Source of the DNA: Fidelibacterota bacterium
GTDB lineage: Bacteria > Fidelibacterota > UBA2242 > JAFGTP01
Length of the DNA stretch: 12,306 nt
Direction of reading: 5' to 3'
NCBI GenBank assembly: GCA_021735285.1
Contig: JAIPHI010000078.1
Coordinates: 1 to 12,306 of the forward strand
Shown here: positions 1 to 7,304 of the stretch, piece by piece
Position numbering within the stretch: position 1 is the stretch's first letter
Layout of the letters: every line of letters begins with the position of its first letter
Notes under the pieces: generated by a model
Told to the model about the DNA's origin: nothing
Databases searched by the model: none
What the model saw: only the letters and a program-made list of their open reading frames with translations
Program-made: the position numbers and the translations under genes

Positions 1-230
1 TATCTGGTTGATAATATTTCATTAAGCTTAGTTTTGATTGTAAAATAGCCGCGTTTAAGACCGTACTGGTTAAAATTTTTCGACCTATTATAATTGTAAG
101 CCAGAAACCAATCACCGGTAATTTTACTACTGGGGTCTATCTGGAAAATTGATTGTGGTGTATCTCCCGCATAAATAATAATTGGAAATAATAACAAAAA
201 TGTTGCAAGTTGTATTTTTTTTAACACCAT
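1..230 (-). CDS. Porin-like outer-membrane protein, N-terminal part (cut by window start)
   Basis: An open minus-strand frame runs from ATG at 230 off the left edge, giving 76 complete codons. The first ~20 residues (MVLKKIQLATFLLLFPIIIY, then AG) form a typical signal peptide: basic start, hydrophobic core, small residues before the cleavage site. The mature start alternates polar and aromatic residues (GDWFLAYNYNRSKNF...) and includes a stretch of the kind GYFTIKTKLNEILSTR. In phosphate-selective-type porins and related FCB barrels, such a stretch marks the first beta-strands ('RRGYFT...NLSARF'). The start is supported by AAAGGAG (240-246) on the minus strand, 9 nt upstream of the ATG. It is transcribed divergently from serA. 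The membrane-barrel assignment is inference from the N-terminus only; the ligand cannot be guessed and the C-terminal barrel lies outside the window. Confidence 0.72.
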   Translation of the reverse strand, partial: MVLKKIQLATFLLLFPIIIYAGDTPQSIFQIDPSSKITGDWFLAYNYNRSKNFNQYGLKRGYFTIKTKLNEILSTR

Positions 231-614
231 CTAACCTTTCTCCTTTAAGTCGATTGCTCCAAAATCTAAATTTTAAAAAATTATATAAATAAATAATATA
301 CGAATCATTAAGCCCAGATTTTACATTTTATTCACATTTATTTCAAATCTTATTTACACTCTTAACTAAATCTTAACAATTTGAATATATTTGATCTGCT
401 GCTTCTGAATTGCGATGACAAAAAAATATTCGTTTAAAAATAATTATTATTAAAATAGATAAAATTATCAGTTTCAAATTTTTCAATTTGGTATGAATTA
501 AAATAATTACTGGTCAAAATGGAAATTATAAGTTAATTTTGAGTCCGGTAGATAAAATTTGTTTCTGAGGGGATAATCAGAATAAGTCGTTTTTTAATAA
601 AGAATTGGAGTCAA
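231..614. other. Divergent intergenic region between the porin gene and serA
   Basis: This 384-bp, very AT-rich stretch separates two divergent starts. It has no open frame of useful size and no tRNA or recognised riboswitch. It contains a small dyad CAAATT-TTTC-AATTTG (475-490), a possible minus-strand promoter (318-346) and ribosome-binding sites at both ends. I could not find a convincing -35/-10 pair for serA, so its leader length is unknown. Confidence 0.6.
318..346 (-). promoter_or_regulatory. Possible sigma70 promoter of the porin gene
   Basis: On the minus strand TTGAAA (346-341) is followed after 17 nt by TAAAAT (323-318). Both hexamers are close to consensus with ideal spacing, about 80 nt upstream of the porin ATG. 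In such AT-rich DNA similar matches arise by chance, so this is tentative. Confidence 0.35.
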
Positions 615-617
615 ATG

Positions 618-1814
618 ATGAAAATCCTTTTGCTGGAAAACATTCACGAAAATGCAGAAGAATTTTTTAAAAATGAAGGCTATGCAGTCGAAACTCATTC
701 ATCCAGCCTTGAAGAAGAGGAGTTAATCAAAAATCTGCAGGATGTCCAGGTAGTTGGGATTCGCTCAAAAACAGATATAACAGAAAATGTCTTGGAAAAT
801 GCTCCTGATCTTCTAGCTGTAGGCGCTTTTTGCATTGGAACCAATCAAATAGATTTGGAGGCCTGTAGCAAAGCCGGGGTTGCTGTTTTCAATGCGCCCT
901 ATAGTAACACCCGCAGTGTTGTCGAACTTACCGTATCCAATATAATAGCTCTTTTGCGCAAGGTTTTCGACAGAAGTAAATTGATGCATAATGGACGCTG
1001 GGAAAAATCTGCTAAAGATAGCTTTGAAGTGCGCGGCAAAAAATTGGGAATTATCGGTTATGGCAATATTGGTTCCCAATTATCAGTCCTGGCTGAAGCT
1101 TTGGGTATGAAAGTATATTTTTATGATATCGACGATAAATTACCCCTGGGAAATGCTCAAAAATGCTCTTCGATGCAAAATTTATTAGAAATTTCTGATA
1201 TTGTTTCAGTACATGTTGATGGCCGTGAATCCAATCATAATTTGATCGATGAAGATGAATTTGAGCAAATGAAAGATGGAGCAATTTTTATTAATGCCAG
1301 CCGGGGATTTGTAGTGAATATCAAAGCCTTGGCAAAACATCTGAAATCAGGTAAACTAAAGGGCGCAGCAATAGATGTTTACCCGGAAGAGCCTAAAGTT
1401 AAGCATACTGACTATCGAACAGTCCTGCAAAATCTTCCTAATACAATATTAACACCTCATATCGGAGGAAGTACCGAGGAAGCCCAGAGAAATATAGCAG
1501 ATTTTGTTCCAACTAAGTTGAATGATTTCATCAAAATGGGAAGTACTGTAAGCAGTGTTAATTTTCCTAATTTACAATTACCGCAAATAAATGATGAGCA
1601 TAGAATTGTTCATGTTCATGAGAATATACCCGGAATAATGGGAAAACTGAATAATATTTTTGCGTCTAATAATATTAATATTGAACGCCAGTTTCTAAAA
1701 ACCAGAAGAAGTCTCGGTTATGTAATAACTGATATTAAAAAAGAATACAATGCAGAGATATTAGATGAAGTTAAAAATATCAAAGGCACAATAAGAGTCC
1801 GGCTGTTGTACTAA
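618..1814 (+). CDS. serA: D-3-phosphoglycerate dehydrogenase (SerA), ACT-domain type
   Basis: SerA oxidises 3-phosphoglycerate to 3-phosphohydroxypyruvate with NAD+, the first committed step of serine synthesis, in the cytosol. Numbering is from ATG 615. The sequence follows E. coli-type SerA along its length: FCIGTNQIDL and NAPYSNTRSVVEL (residues 72-105), the nucleotide-binding GYGNIG (148-153), and catalytic Arg230 (NASRG), Glu259 (PEEP) and His282 (TPHIGGSTEEAQ). The C-terminal ACT domain (about 330-399) starts HVHENIPG, has NIN near 353-355 and ends in RVRLLY. The His and Asn residues that bind serine in the E. coli enzyme are therefore kept, so L-serine feedback inhibition is likely. 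Length (398-399 aa) is normal. Two ATGs stand in tandem. GGAG (607-610) is 7 nt from ATG 618 but only 4 nt from ATG 615, so 618 is preferred. It stands alone, with no serC or serB nearby and no clear terminator before the convergent gene at 1916. Confidence 0.95.
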   Translation: MKILLLENIHENAEEFFKNEGYAVETHSSSLEEEELIKNLQDVQVVGIRSKTDITENVLENAPDLLAVGAFCIGTNQIDLEACSKAGVAVFNAPYSNTRSVVELTVSNIIALLRKVFDRSKLMHNGRWEKSAKDSFEVRGKKLGIIGYGNIGSQLSVLAEALGMKVYFYDIDDKLPLGNAQKCSSMQNLLEISDIVSVHVDGRESNHNLIDEDEFEQMKDGAIFINASRGFVVNIKALAKHLKSGKLKGAAIDVYPEEPKVKHTDYRTVLQNLPNTILTPHIGGSTEEAQRNIADFVPTKLNDFIKMGSTVSSVNFPNLQLPQINDEHRIVHVHENIPGIMGKLNNIFASNNINIERQFLKTRRSLGYVITDIKKEYNAEILDEVKNIKGTIRVRLLY

Positions 1815-1915
1815 ATCTCACAATCGCTATCCGGCTCAATACATTTTGTGGAAATTAAGTTTGTGGAAGCTATAAAAGTTAGGTCAATTGATAAGACTAG
1901 TTTATCTTAAATTAT

Positions 1916-4705
1916 CTAGAATCTTACGTCTAATAAATTTATGTTAATCCTACTTTGCTTCTTATCAAGACATTTGGCAAATTGAAGACTGGTGCTGATT
2001 TCATAGGGTAAATTAAATAGATTTATATCAAAAGTCAGCTCGCCTCCTATTGATCGAAATAGCTGCGCATCATCACTTGTAATTCCAATTCCATGATCAT
2101 AAAAGATTCCCCCTCTAATGCGTTTTAAATAGAACAAGCTTAGCAAGTTCCAGTCCGGATATAGAAGGGGAAATTTGTATGTACTTGTCAAACTTGTGAA
2201 ATTATCAAAAATATGATAATCATAACCTCTTACAAAATATTGATCTCCTTCAAAAATATACTTATCAATTGAACGTTTTTCAAAATTCACCCCCAATTGT
2301 AAGGAATGATGAGCTAAAATTCCAGGTAAATATATACCTGCTGAGGTGGACAGATAATTATCCCCTCCCACATTAAAGGGAGTAAAATCAAGAGATAAGC
2401 GAAAATATTGACCAAAACGAGGAGCAAAATCCCGGGGCGCCTGATGGAAAAATCTCTGGAATTCAACAAAACCAGAGAAGGGATAATAATTCGCATCAGG
2501 TATATAACCTTCATATATTTCTTCAATATGTAAATATTCTGCCTGGATACCTAAGTTAATATTTGTATTCCAGACTCTTTCTGAAAAATCCAGAGGAAAA
2601 GATACGCCTCCTATCAAACGTGTTTCCCGCCATTCATTATCAGTAATTCCTGAAATATTCCGTCCCCCGTATCTTCCTTCCAGAAATAAAACAGGATAAT
2701 AATATCGAAAATAACTGCGTAAAAGAGCAAAAGGACGGTCTTCATTGGGATTGTACCCAATCCCGGCTTCAGTGTGCATCGTCTGTAAGTGATTGTCAGA
2801 TATAATTTTCCCAACCAATTGTGTTCCTTCAGCATAAATGCCCCAACTGTGAACATTAAATAAATTTCTTAATGGATTATAGGATTTGATAGGATAATTA
2901 TTTTTAGGAATTTCATCTGCAAAAATATTATGTCCTTGCTCTTGTTCAATAACCGGTTCAAAATAATCAGTAGGTTCGGGTATTATCTCTTCTTTTTCAG
3001 CAGATAGGGAATCATTAATTAAACTGGAACATATATTATAACCTTTGGGTGTGTAATTCGAATAGAAGAGAGTTTTATTCCAAGTATCATAACCAGGATG
3101 CAAAGCGCCAAATTGTGCTGAAGTTATTTTCTCTATTTGGCCTGTTTCAATTTCTATTTTGTAAATATTGTCAACACCGCTATATGAAGATTGATATAGG
3201 ATACTATTCTCATCAGAAAAAGTGGGTTCTCCAATATTTTCCGTGGAGCAATCTATTACTCGCTGAAGTTGCTTGGTTTTCAAATCATATAATGCCAGGC
3301 CCTCACCTTTTCCATTATTGTGGGCTAATACGATTCTATCCCCTGAAGGAGACCAATCTGGTCGACGAATAATATGGTTATTAAATACTTTGGTGCGACT
3401 GATTACCTTGCCCTTTGAAATACCAATTATAACTAAATAATATTCATTATTCGGAGTTGTTTCTACTGCTACAATTTCATTGCCGCCAGGATTAATAGCC
3501 GGTGATTGGAAACGGCTCTTTTGAGTTATTTTTCTCAATTCCCCGGTATTAATATCATATAACCATATTTCTGAGTAACTAACTTCAGTCCAACGCTTAT
3601 GGTTGCGAGTACTTGCCCATACAATTTGTTCTCCATTGGAATGCATATATTTACCATCAGGGAATAAACAATCCGTATTGATATCAAATAGCTTCTTCTC
3701 CTTTTTATTTTTTAATAAAACTACAGAACCAGCGGATTCTAAGCCGGATTTCACAGCAATTACACCACCCTTTTTTGCTGGATATGGATGGGAGTAATTG
3801 GTCCAGACTTTTTTACCTGGATTGGGAATCTCATCCGGAGTTTTAATATCTCGTTTTGCTTGCCCTCTTTCCCAGAGACTATCAAGTTCATTCATCGTTC
3901 GCTTAAATGTTTGGCCGGAATTATAACCAGTATATTTTCTCAAACTATTGGAAAATGAATAGGGATAAAAAGGTAGCCAGGAGCTTCTGGTAATAGTTTT
4001 ATTAATGGCCTTCGGACCATGATTGCGGCGTATATAAGTGGTCATAAAATATCCTAACGAATAAGGCCCAGGATAATAATTTTTATAAGATAGCAATTTG
4101 GCATTTTGGTATGAAAAATCTATATCCTCAATTAGTAAACTGCGCAAGTGCATTTCAAAATGAGGGATTCGGCCGCGTCCAAAATCCGTTAAGGTAGTCT
4201 CTGTCAAAACAGCATCTCCTTCGAAAAACCAGTAAGGTACAGATAGCCAGGGTAAAAACTGGCCATAATCTCCATAAAACCAGCTTGCAACTTTTGTAAA
4301 GTTTTGTTTAGCAGCGGCAAACTGGTTGCAGTGGCGAAATTCATGCACACTCAACATATTATACCAATTACCACAACCAATAAAATTATGATTTTGAGGA
4401 CTAACATTATAGAAAACAGAACGTCGGGGAGCCAGGGTAAAAAATCCATTCGACATAACCTTTCTGTTGTATAAATATATATTTAATAAATCCGGATCAG
4501 TATTGAGAGTTTTACTATCAGGATGATAAATATATTCAAGCTTATTAGCGATCCTCATGGCGTTATTTTGAATCTCTTCAGGAAAAACTACTCGAAAATG
4601 CCGGGTCTTAATCTGTTGCCATTTCACATCAGGCGGATTTTGGCTATATAGATAAGAATTAAATATCAAGATCAACAATAGATTAATGCACGTAATTTTT
4701 CTCAT
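1916..4705 (-). CDS. Exported metalloprotease-like / beta-propeller / outer-membrane barrel protein
   Basis: This 929-aa protein has three parts. A signal peptide (residues 1-21, ending LYSQ) leads into a domain with HEFRH at 121-125, an intact HExxH zinc motif. WFFEGDAVLTE follows, with Glu162 37 residues after the second His. This is the gluzincin (peptidase MA-like) layout, so zinc-peptidase activity is plausible. Residues ~300-565 hold TolB/PD40-like propeller blades (for example SPAINPGGNEIVAVE near 401 and WSPSGDRIVLAH near 451). Residues ~610-929 alternate like transmembrane beta-strands and end in LDVRF; a terminal Phe is typical of BamA-inserted barrels. The product is probably outer-membrane anchored, with protease and propeller in the periplasm or on the surface. 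The start at ATG 4705 follows AAGAGG on the minus strand. I do not recognise a named family; substrate and true activity are unknown. An inactive, structural or secretion role is possible. It is convergent with serA and divergent from the YchF-like gene. Confidence 0.8.
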   Translation of the reverse strand: MRKITCINLLLILIFNSYLYSQNPPDVKWQQIKTRHFRVVFPEEIQNNAMRIANKLEYIYHPDSKTLNTDPDLLNIYLYNRKVMSNGFFTLAPRRSVFYNVSPQNHNFIGCGNWYNMLSVHEFRHCNQFAAAKQNFTKVASWFYGDYGQFLPWLSVPYWFFEGDAVLTETTLTDFGRGRIPHFEMHLRSLLIEDIDFSYQNAKLLSYKNYYPGPYSLGYFMTTYIRRNHGPKAINKTITRSSWLPFYPYSFSNSLRKYTGYNSGQTFKRTMNELDSLWERGQAKRDIKTPDEIPNPGKKVWTNYSHPYPAKKGGVIAVKSGLESAGSVVLLKNKKEKKLFDINTDCLFPDGKYMHSNGEQIVWASTRNHKRWTEVSYSEIWLYDINTGELRKITQKSRFQSPAINPGGNEIVAVETTPNNEYYLVIIGISKGKVISRTKVFNNHIIRRPDWSPSGDRIVLAHNNGKGEGLALYDLKTKQLQRVIDCSTENIGEPTFSDENSILYQSSYSGVDNIYKIEIETGQIEKITSAQFGALHPGYDTWNKTLFYSNYTPKGYNICSSLINDSLSAEKEEIIPEPTDYFEPVIEQEQGHNIFADEIPKNNYPIKSYNPLRNLFNVHSWGIYAEGTQLVGKIISDNHLQTMHTEAGIGYNPNEDRPFALLRSYFRYYYPVLFLEGRYGGRNISGITDNEWRETRLIGGVSFPLDFSERVWNTNINLGIQAEYLHIEEIYEGYIPDANYYPFSGFVEFQRFFHQAPRDFAPRFGQYFRLSLDFTPFNVGGDNYLSTSAGIYLPGILAHHSLQLGVNFEKRSIDKYIFEGDQYFVRGYDYHIFDNFTSLTSTYKFPLLYPDWNLLSLFYLKRIRGGIFYDHGIGITSDDAQLFRSIGGELTFDINLFNLPYEISTSLQFAKCLDKKQSRININLLDVRF

Positions 4706-4744
4706 TTTTTCCTCTTAATATTTTTAGGCATCCCAAAGTTATCG

Positions 4745-4772
4745 ATTATGAATAATATTTGAAAGTTTTCAA
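4745..4772 (-). promoter_or_regulatory. Probable promoter of the protease/barrel gene
   Basis: On the minus strand TTGAAA (4772-4767) and CATAAT (4750-4745) are separated by 16 nt. Each differs from the sigma70 consensus at only one position. Transcription would start near 4738, giving a short leader to the ATG at 4705. AT-richness makes chance matches possible. Confidence 0.45.
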
Positions 4773-4787
4773 TTTTCTTCTACCACA

Positions 4788-4807
4788 AGGCTTTTTTATT
4801 AAAGCCT
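4788..4807. repeat. Hairpin in the divergent intergenic region
   Basis: AGGCTTT (4788-4794) and AAAGCCT (4801-4807) form a perfect 7-bp stem with a 6-nt loop. No T-run follows on either strand, so it is not a standard terminator. It lies just upstream of the minus-strand promoter at 4745-4772, and its role is unknown. The rest of 4706-5059 is AT-rich with no gene visible. Confidence 0.5.
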
Positions 4808-4907
4808 GAACAGTATTAGTTAAATTTAAGTTATTGAAAATTAAATATAATGCGAAATTTACTTTTTAATACCAGTAAATAAAATAGTTTAAAGTGATAA
4901 TGATAAA

Positions 4908-4921
4908 AAGTATTTATACTT
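4908..4921. promoter_or_regulatory. Short palindrome, operator-like
   Basis: AAGTAT-TT-ATACTT is a perfect 6-bp dyad with a 2-nt centre, midway between two divergent genes. The size and symmetry suit a dimeric regulator site, but AT-rich DNA yields such dyads by chance and no regulator is suggested. Confidence 0.25.
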
Positions 4922-4990
4922 ATAAATAATTCAACATTAACAATGATCACAATGGATCTAAGATAGCCCCCCATTACTAATAAATATTGC

Positions 4991-5019
4991 TTGGTATTAA
5001 ATAAACTTACAACTAAATT
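4991..5019 (+). promoter_or_regulatory. Possible promoter of the YchF-like gene
   Basis: TTGGTA (4991-4996) and TAAATT (5014-5019) lie 17 nt apart, about 40 nt upstream of the ATG at 5060. Hexamer quality is moderate, so the call is tentative. Confidence 0.3.
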
Positions 5020-5059
5020 CCTCGATTTTGTTTAATTTATAAATTTATGGAGTAAATTG

Positions 5060-6142
5060 ATGCAAGTAGGAATCATAGGGTTACCTTTTTCAGGGAAAAC
5101 AACAATTTTTTCAACATTATTAAAACACAAAGTTTCTAATGCTTACAAAAGCCGTAAAAAAACTGAGAAAGGTGTGGTCAAAGTTCCGGATGAAAGACTT
5201 GATAAATTATCTGAATTATATCAACCAGGTAAAAAAACAAATGCCACAGTAGAATATATCAAAGTACCAGGTTTTGACCAAAAAGATGAAAAGCCAAAAG
5301 CTCTCCCCGGTGAATTTATTTCCAATCTAAAAACTGTGGATACTATTCTGATGGTAGTTAGAGCTTTTGAAAATGAGCTGGCTCCGCATCCTATGCAGAG
5401 AATTAATCCTCAGGCCGATATTGAATTTATGAACTCAGAGATGCTTCTATCTGATTTGACAATAATCGAAAAACGGATGGAACGCATTGAGAAAGAATTA
5501 AGAATAAATAAGGATGAAAAGAAAAAATTGGAAATGGAAGTCCTTGAGAAATGCTACGATTTTCTTATCCAGGAAAAGCCTTTGAGGGAGATGCAAATAG
5601 CCACTCATGAAGAGAAAATACTGCGTAATTTTCAATTTCTAACTTTAAAACCAATACTCTATGTTATTAATATAGATGAAGCTGAAATTACAAGATCAAA
5701 TGCAATTATTGCAGAATTCGAAGATTACCAAACAGATAGCACAGCAGTCACCGCCCTTTGTGCTGAAATAGAAAAAGAAATATCTGATCTGGACAATGAT
5801 GACCAAAATTTATTTATTGATGAACTGGGAATAGAGGAACCGGCCCTGCATAATTTAATCCGCAATTCCTACGAATTATTAGGCTTAATATCCTACTTTA
5901 CAGTTGGCGAGGATGAATGCCGGGCATGGACTATCAGAAATGGTTCTACAGCAAAGCAAGCAGGTGGCGCTATTCACTCAGATATTGAACGCGGTTTTAT
6001 CAGAGCCAAAGTCACGGCTTATCATGATTTACTCAGCCAGGGCGGTCTGAGGAAATGCAAGGAGAGAGGCCTTCTCCGTCAGGAATCCAAAGAATATTCC
6101 GTTCAGGATGGGGATGTCATGGAATTTCAATTTAATGTTTGA
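5060..6142 (+). CDS. ychF: YchF/OLA1-type P-loop NTPase with TGS domain, divergent G3
   Basis: YchF proteins are ribosome-associated translation factors of the Obg group that hydrolyse ATP in preference to GTP. This 360-aa protein has the normal length and order: P-loop GLPFSGKTT (residues 7-15), a helical coiled-coil insert (~130-170), the G4-like NIDE (204-207) and a C-terminal TGS domain (~277-360). The TGS domain holds the family signatures YFTVGEDECRAWTIR, HSDIERGFIRA and DGDVMEFQFNV. The Asn-x-x-Glu G4 is the form linked to ATP preference in this family. Unusually, the G3 Asp (DxxG, normally in a VDIAGL-like stretch) is replaced: here it reads IKVPGF (67-72), with Lys at the Asp place. 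The usual switch II region downstream is altered too. It could be a paralogue beside a canonical YchF elsewhere in the genome. ATG 5060 is chosen because GGAG (5049-5052) sits 7 nt upstream; the in-frame TTG at 5057 is too close. Confidence 0.85.
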   Translation: MQVGIIGLPFSGKTTIFSTLLKHKVSNAYKSRKKTEKGVVKVPDERLDKLSELYQPGKKTNATVEYIKVPGFDQKDEKPKALPGEFISNLKTVDTILMVVRAFENELAPHPMQRINPQADIEFMNSEMLLSDLTIIEKRMERIEKELRINKDEKKKLEMEVLEKCYDFLIQEKPLREMQIATHEEKILRNFQFLTLKPILYVINIDEAEITRSNAIIAEFEDYQTDSTAVTALCAEIEKEISDLDNDDQNLFIDELGIEEPALHNLIRNSYELLGLISYFTVGEDECRAWTIRNGSTAKQAGGAIHSDIERGFIRAKVTAYHDLLSQGGLRKCKERGLLRQESKEYSVQDGDVMEFQFNV

Positions 6143-6384
6143 CCTTTTTTCTTATTGTCGGGCAATTCAATTTTATACTATTATTAATATTGTTATTTTC
6201 AAGCCATAATAAAATAACCACTAAATCATAAAAAATATAATTGATGGTATATTAAAAAGACCACCGCAGTTCTGGTGCTTTACTACGAAGCAAGATCACA
6301 ACTCCGCAAAGTTGTTCATTATCAATAAATATATTAGATTTCAGATTTTAGTTCAAAGCATTTAAAAAAAATACATATATCAAT
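6143..6384. other. Non-coding spacer after the YchF-like gene
   Basis: No open frame or RNA gene is recognised. The stop codon is followed at once by a T-rich tract (CCTTTTTTCTT) without a preceding stem. The only structured part is the hairpin array at 6262-6315. Confidence 0.5.
6262..6315. repeat. Array of three consecutive short hairpins
   Basis: Three stems follow each other in 54 bp: CACC/GGTG (6262-6265 with 6274-6277), TGCTT/AAGCA (6276-6280 with 6288-6292) and ACAACT/AGTTGT (6298-6303 with 6310-6315). The last has the same stem core as the hairpins at 6618-6637 and 7081-7100. The block is GC-richer than its surroundings, which suggests a dispersed intergenic palindromic repeat; that is inference. 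Confidence 0.45.
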
Positions 6385-6392
6385 CTTATCTC
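6385..6392 (+). repeat. Left target-site duplication of the 938-bp element
   Basis: CTTATCTC directly abuts the left terminal inverted repeat and is repeated exactly, in the same orientation, at 7331-7338 directly outside the right terminal repeat. Confidence 0.85.
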
Positions 6393-6418
6393 GGCTCTCT
6401 AAGATTTATTATGATTCC
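6393..6418 (+). repeat. Left terminal inverted repeat
   Basis: Begins GGCTCTCTAAGAT and pairs with 7305-7330. Positions 1-13, 17-24 and 26 are identical to the right end. Confidence 0.8.
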
Positions 6419-6580
6419 GGTTAATGGTAATAGGATAAATATTCAAGCTTGTAATTAGATAATATGAAATCAATTTTGCTCTATCAGATTTCAATTTTCA
6501 ATACCTTATTACAGCGATTTTCATATAAGGTTTCTTATAAAATAATAGATATAATCTATCATAAATACCATTTAAATCTA

Positions 6581-6642
6581 TTTTTCCCTTCAGCCTATTG
6601 AAGGCTTCAGGAAAATCCACAACTAAGGATAGTTGTGCTACA
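6581..6642 (+). repeat. Two-hairpin repeat module, copy 1
   Basis: A T-rich start is followed by hairpin A, AGCCT/AGGCT (6592-6596 with 6602-6606). Hairpin B follows, CACAACTA/TAGTTGTG (6618-6625 with 6630-6637, loop AGGA), then CTACA. The last 25 bases (6618-6642) are identical to 7081-7105. Hairpin A differs from copy 2 by a paired change, T-A here against C-G there. Confidence 0.75.
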
Positions 6643-6711
6643 TCAGATAAAACTTTTGCAAACCGTTATAACAAATACTTCCGGCATCATAATTAAATGC
6701 GTCTTGAAAAT

Positions 6712-6799
6712 TTAGGAGTAAAACGGTTAAAAAATATTTTTCAGCGAATGTGAGCTACGATAGTTTAACTTACTGAAAAATATAATCCAAAGCTCCTAA
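6712..6799. repeat. Nested long-range dyad inside the element
   Basis: ATATTTTTCAG (6734-6744) pairs perfectly over 11 bp with CTGAAAAATAT (6773-6783). Outside it TTAGGAG (6712-6718) pairs with CTCCTAA (6793-6799), so the arms are nested like a long stem with an internal loop. An alternative pairing joins AACCGTT (6661-6667) to AACGGTT (6722-6728). A partly similar TTTTCAGTGAAGCG string follows at about 6837-6850. Function unknown. Confidence 0.5.
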
Positions 6800-6892
6800 T
6801 TGAAATCACTGGTAATAATTTCAGAGCATTAAAATATTTTCAGTGAAGCGACTTAAATTTTAGCATTTAATTATCCCGCCGGCGCTTTTTTG

Positions 6893-6920
6893 GTTACTTT
6901 TGTGGCGAGACAAAAGTAAC
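6893..6920. repeat. Perfect 10-bp stem hairpin
   Basis: GTTACTTTTG (6893-6902) and CAAAAGTAAC (6911-6920) form a perfect stem around the loop TGGCGAGA. It follows a GC-rich patch (CCCGCCGGCGC) and resembles the widespread GGTTACTTTT...AAAAGTAACC palindromes seen between genes in many bacteria. That resemblance is from memory. Confidence 0.6.
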
Positions 6921-7042
6921 AGCAGGATAGAGAATATGCAGAAGATAACAGTTAAAATGTTGGAAAAAATTTATAGAGAATAAAAAAGGCTATTTCAATC
7001 TTCAGTAATCATAGCTAAATCAAAAAACATTTTCCTTTTTCT

Positions 7043-7105
7043 TTTTTTCCTCAGCCCATTGAGGGGCTTCGTATAAAAAACACAACTAAGGATAGTTGTG
7101 CTACA
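7043..7105 (+). repeat. Two-hairpin repeat module, copy 2
   Basis: This is a direct repeat of 6581-6642. It has a T-rich start, hairpin A AGCCC/GGGCT (7053-7057 with 7064-7068) and hairpin B CACAACTA/TAGTTGTG (7081-7088 with 7093-7100), then CTACA. Read on the minus strand, hairpin B is followed by six T (7080-7075), so this copy could also stop minus-strand transcription. Copy 1 lacks that T-run. Confidence 0.75.
7075..7100 (-). terminator. Terminator-like hairpin on the minus strand
   Basis: Hairpin B of the second module (8-bp stem, 4-nt loop) is followed by TTTTTT on the minus strand. No minus-strand gene ends here, so this may simply be a property of the repeat. Confidence 0.3.
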
Positions 7106-7117
7106 GATGAACTACCC

Positions 7118-7132
7118 CAAGGCAGAGCCTTG
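7118..7132. repeat. Small hairpin after module copy 2
   Basis: CAAGGC-AGA-GCCTTG is a perfect 6-bp stem 13 nt beyond module copy 2. It has no counterpart after copy 1, so it may be an optional third module. Confidence 0.45.
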
Positions 7133-7304
7133 AGGAATTATTAGAATAAAAGATAATTTGTGATACTCATTCCATTAATGAATATTTTTTAAATAAGTAT
7201 ATTTCTGAACGCTTATCTTAAATCCCGGTCATTCCTGTATGTCTTTCTTATTTAATTATCTATTCCAGAAGATGCTATCCATTTTTTATTATTTTTTAAG
7301 TTTG

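Noticed and set aside
813..1284. Minus-strand open frames inside serA
   Set aside because: They are antisense to a gene with catalytic and ACT motifs intact, so they are shadows of its codon pattern.
1860..1912. Possible terminator between serA and the convergent gene (GATAA...TTATC)
   Set aside because: The stem has only five A/T-rich pairs and no T-run follows, which is too weak to call.
4952..4970. GGATCTAAGATAGCC, partly like the terminal repeat of the 938-bp element
   Set aside because: Only part of the 13-bp end matches, there is no partner repeat and no flanking duplication.
6936..6983. A 15-codon plus-strand frame (MQKITVKMLEKIYRE) inside the 938-bp element
   Set aside because: Far too short to be a transposase relic, no ribosome-binding site, and no continuation in neighbouring frames.
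6581..7105. CRISPR array suggested by repeated palindromic blocks
   Set aside because: Only two copies, about 460 bp apart with unequal content between them and no cas genes, so this is not a CRISPR array.
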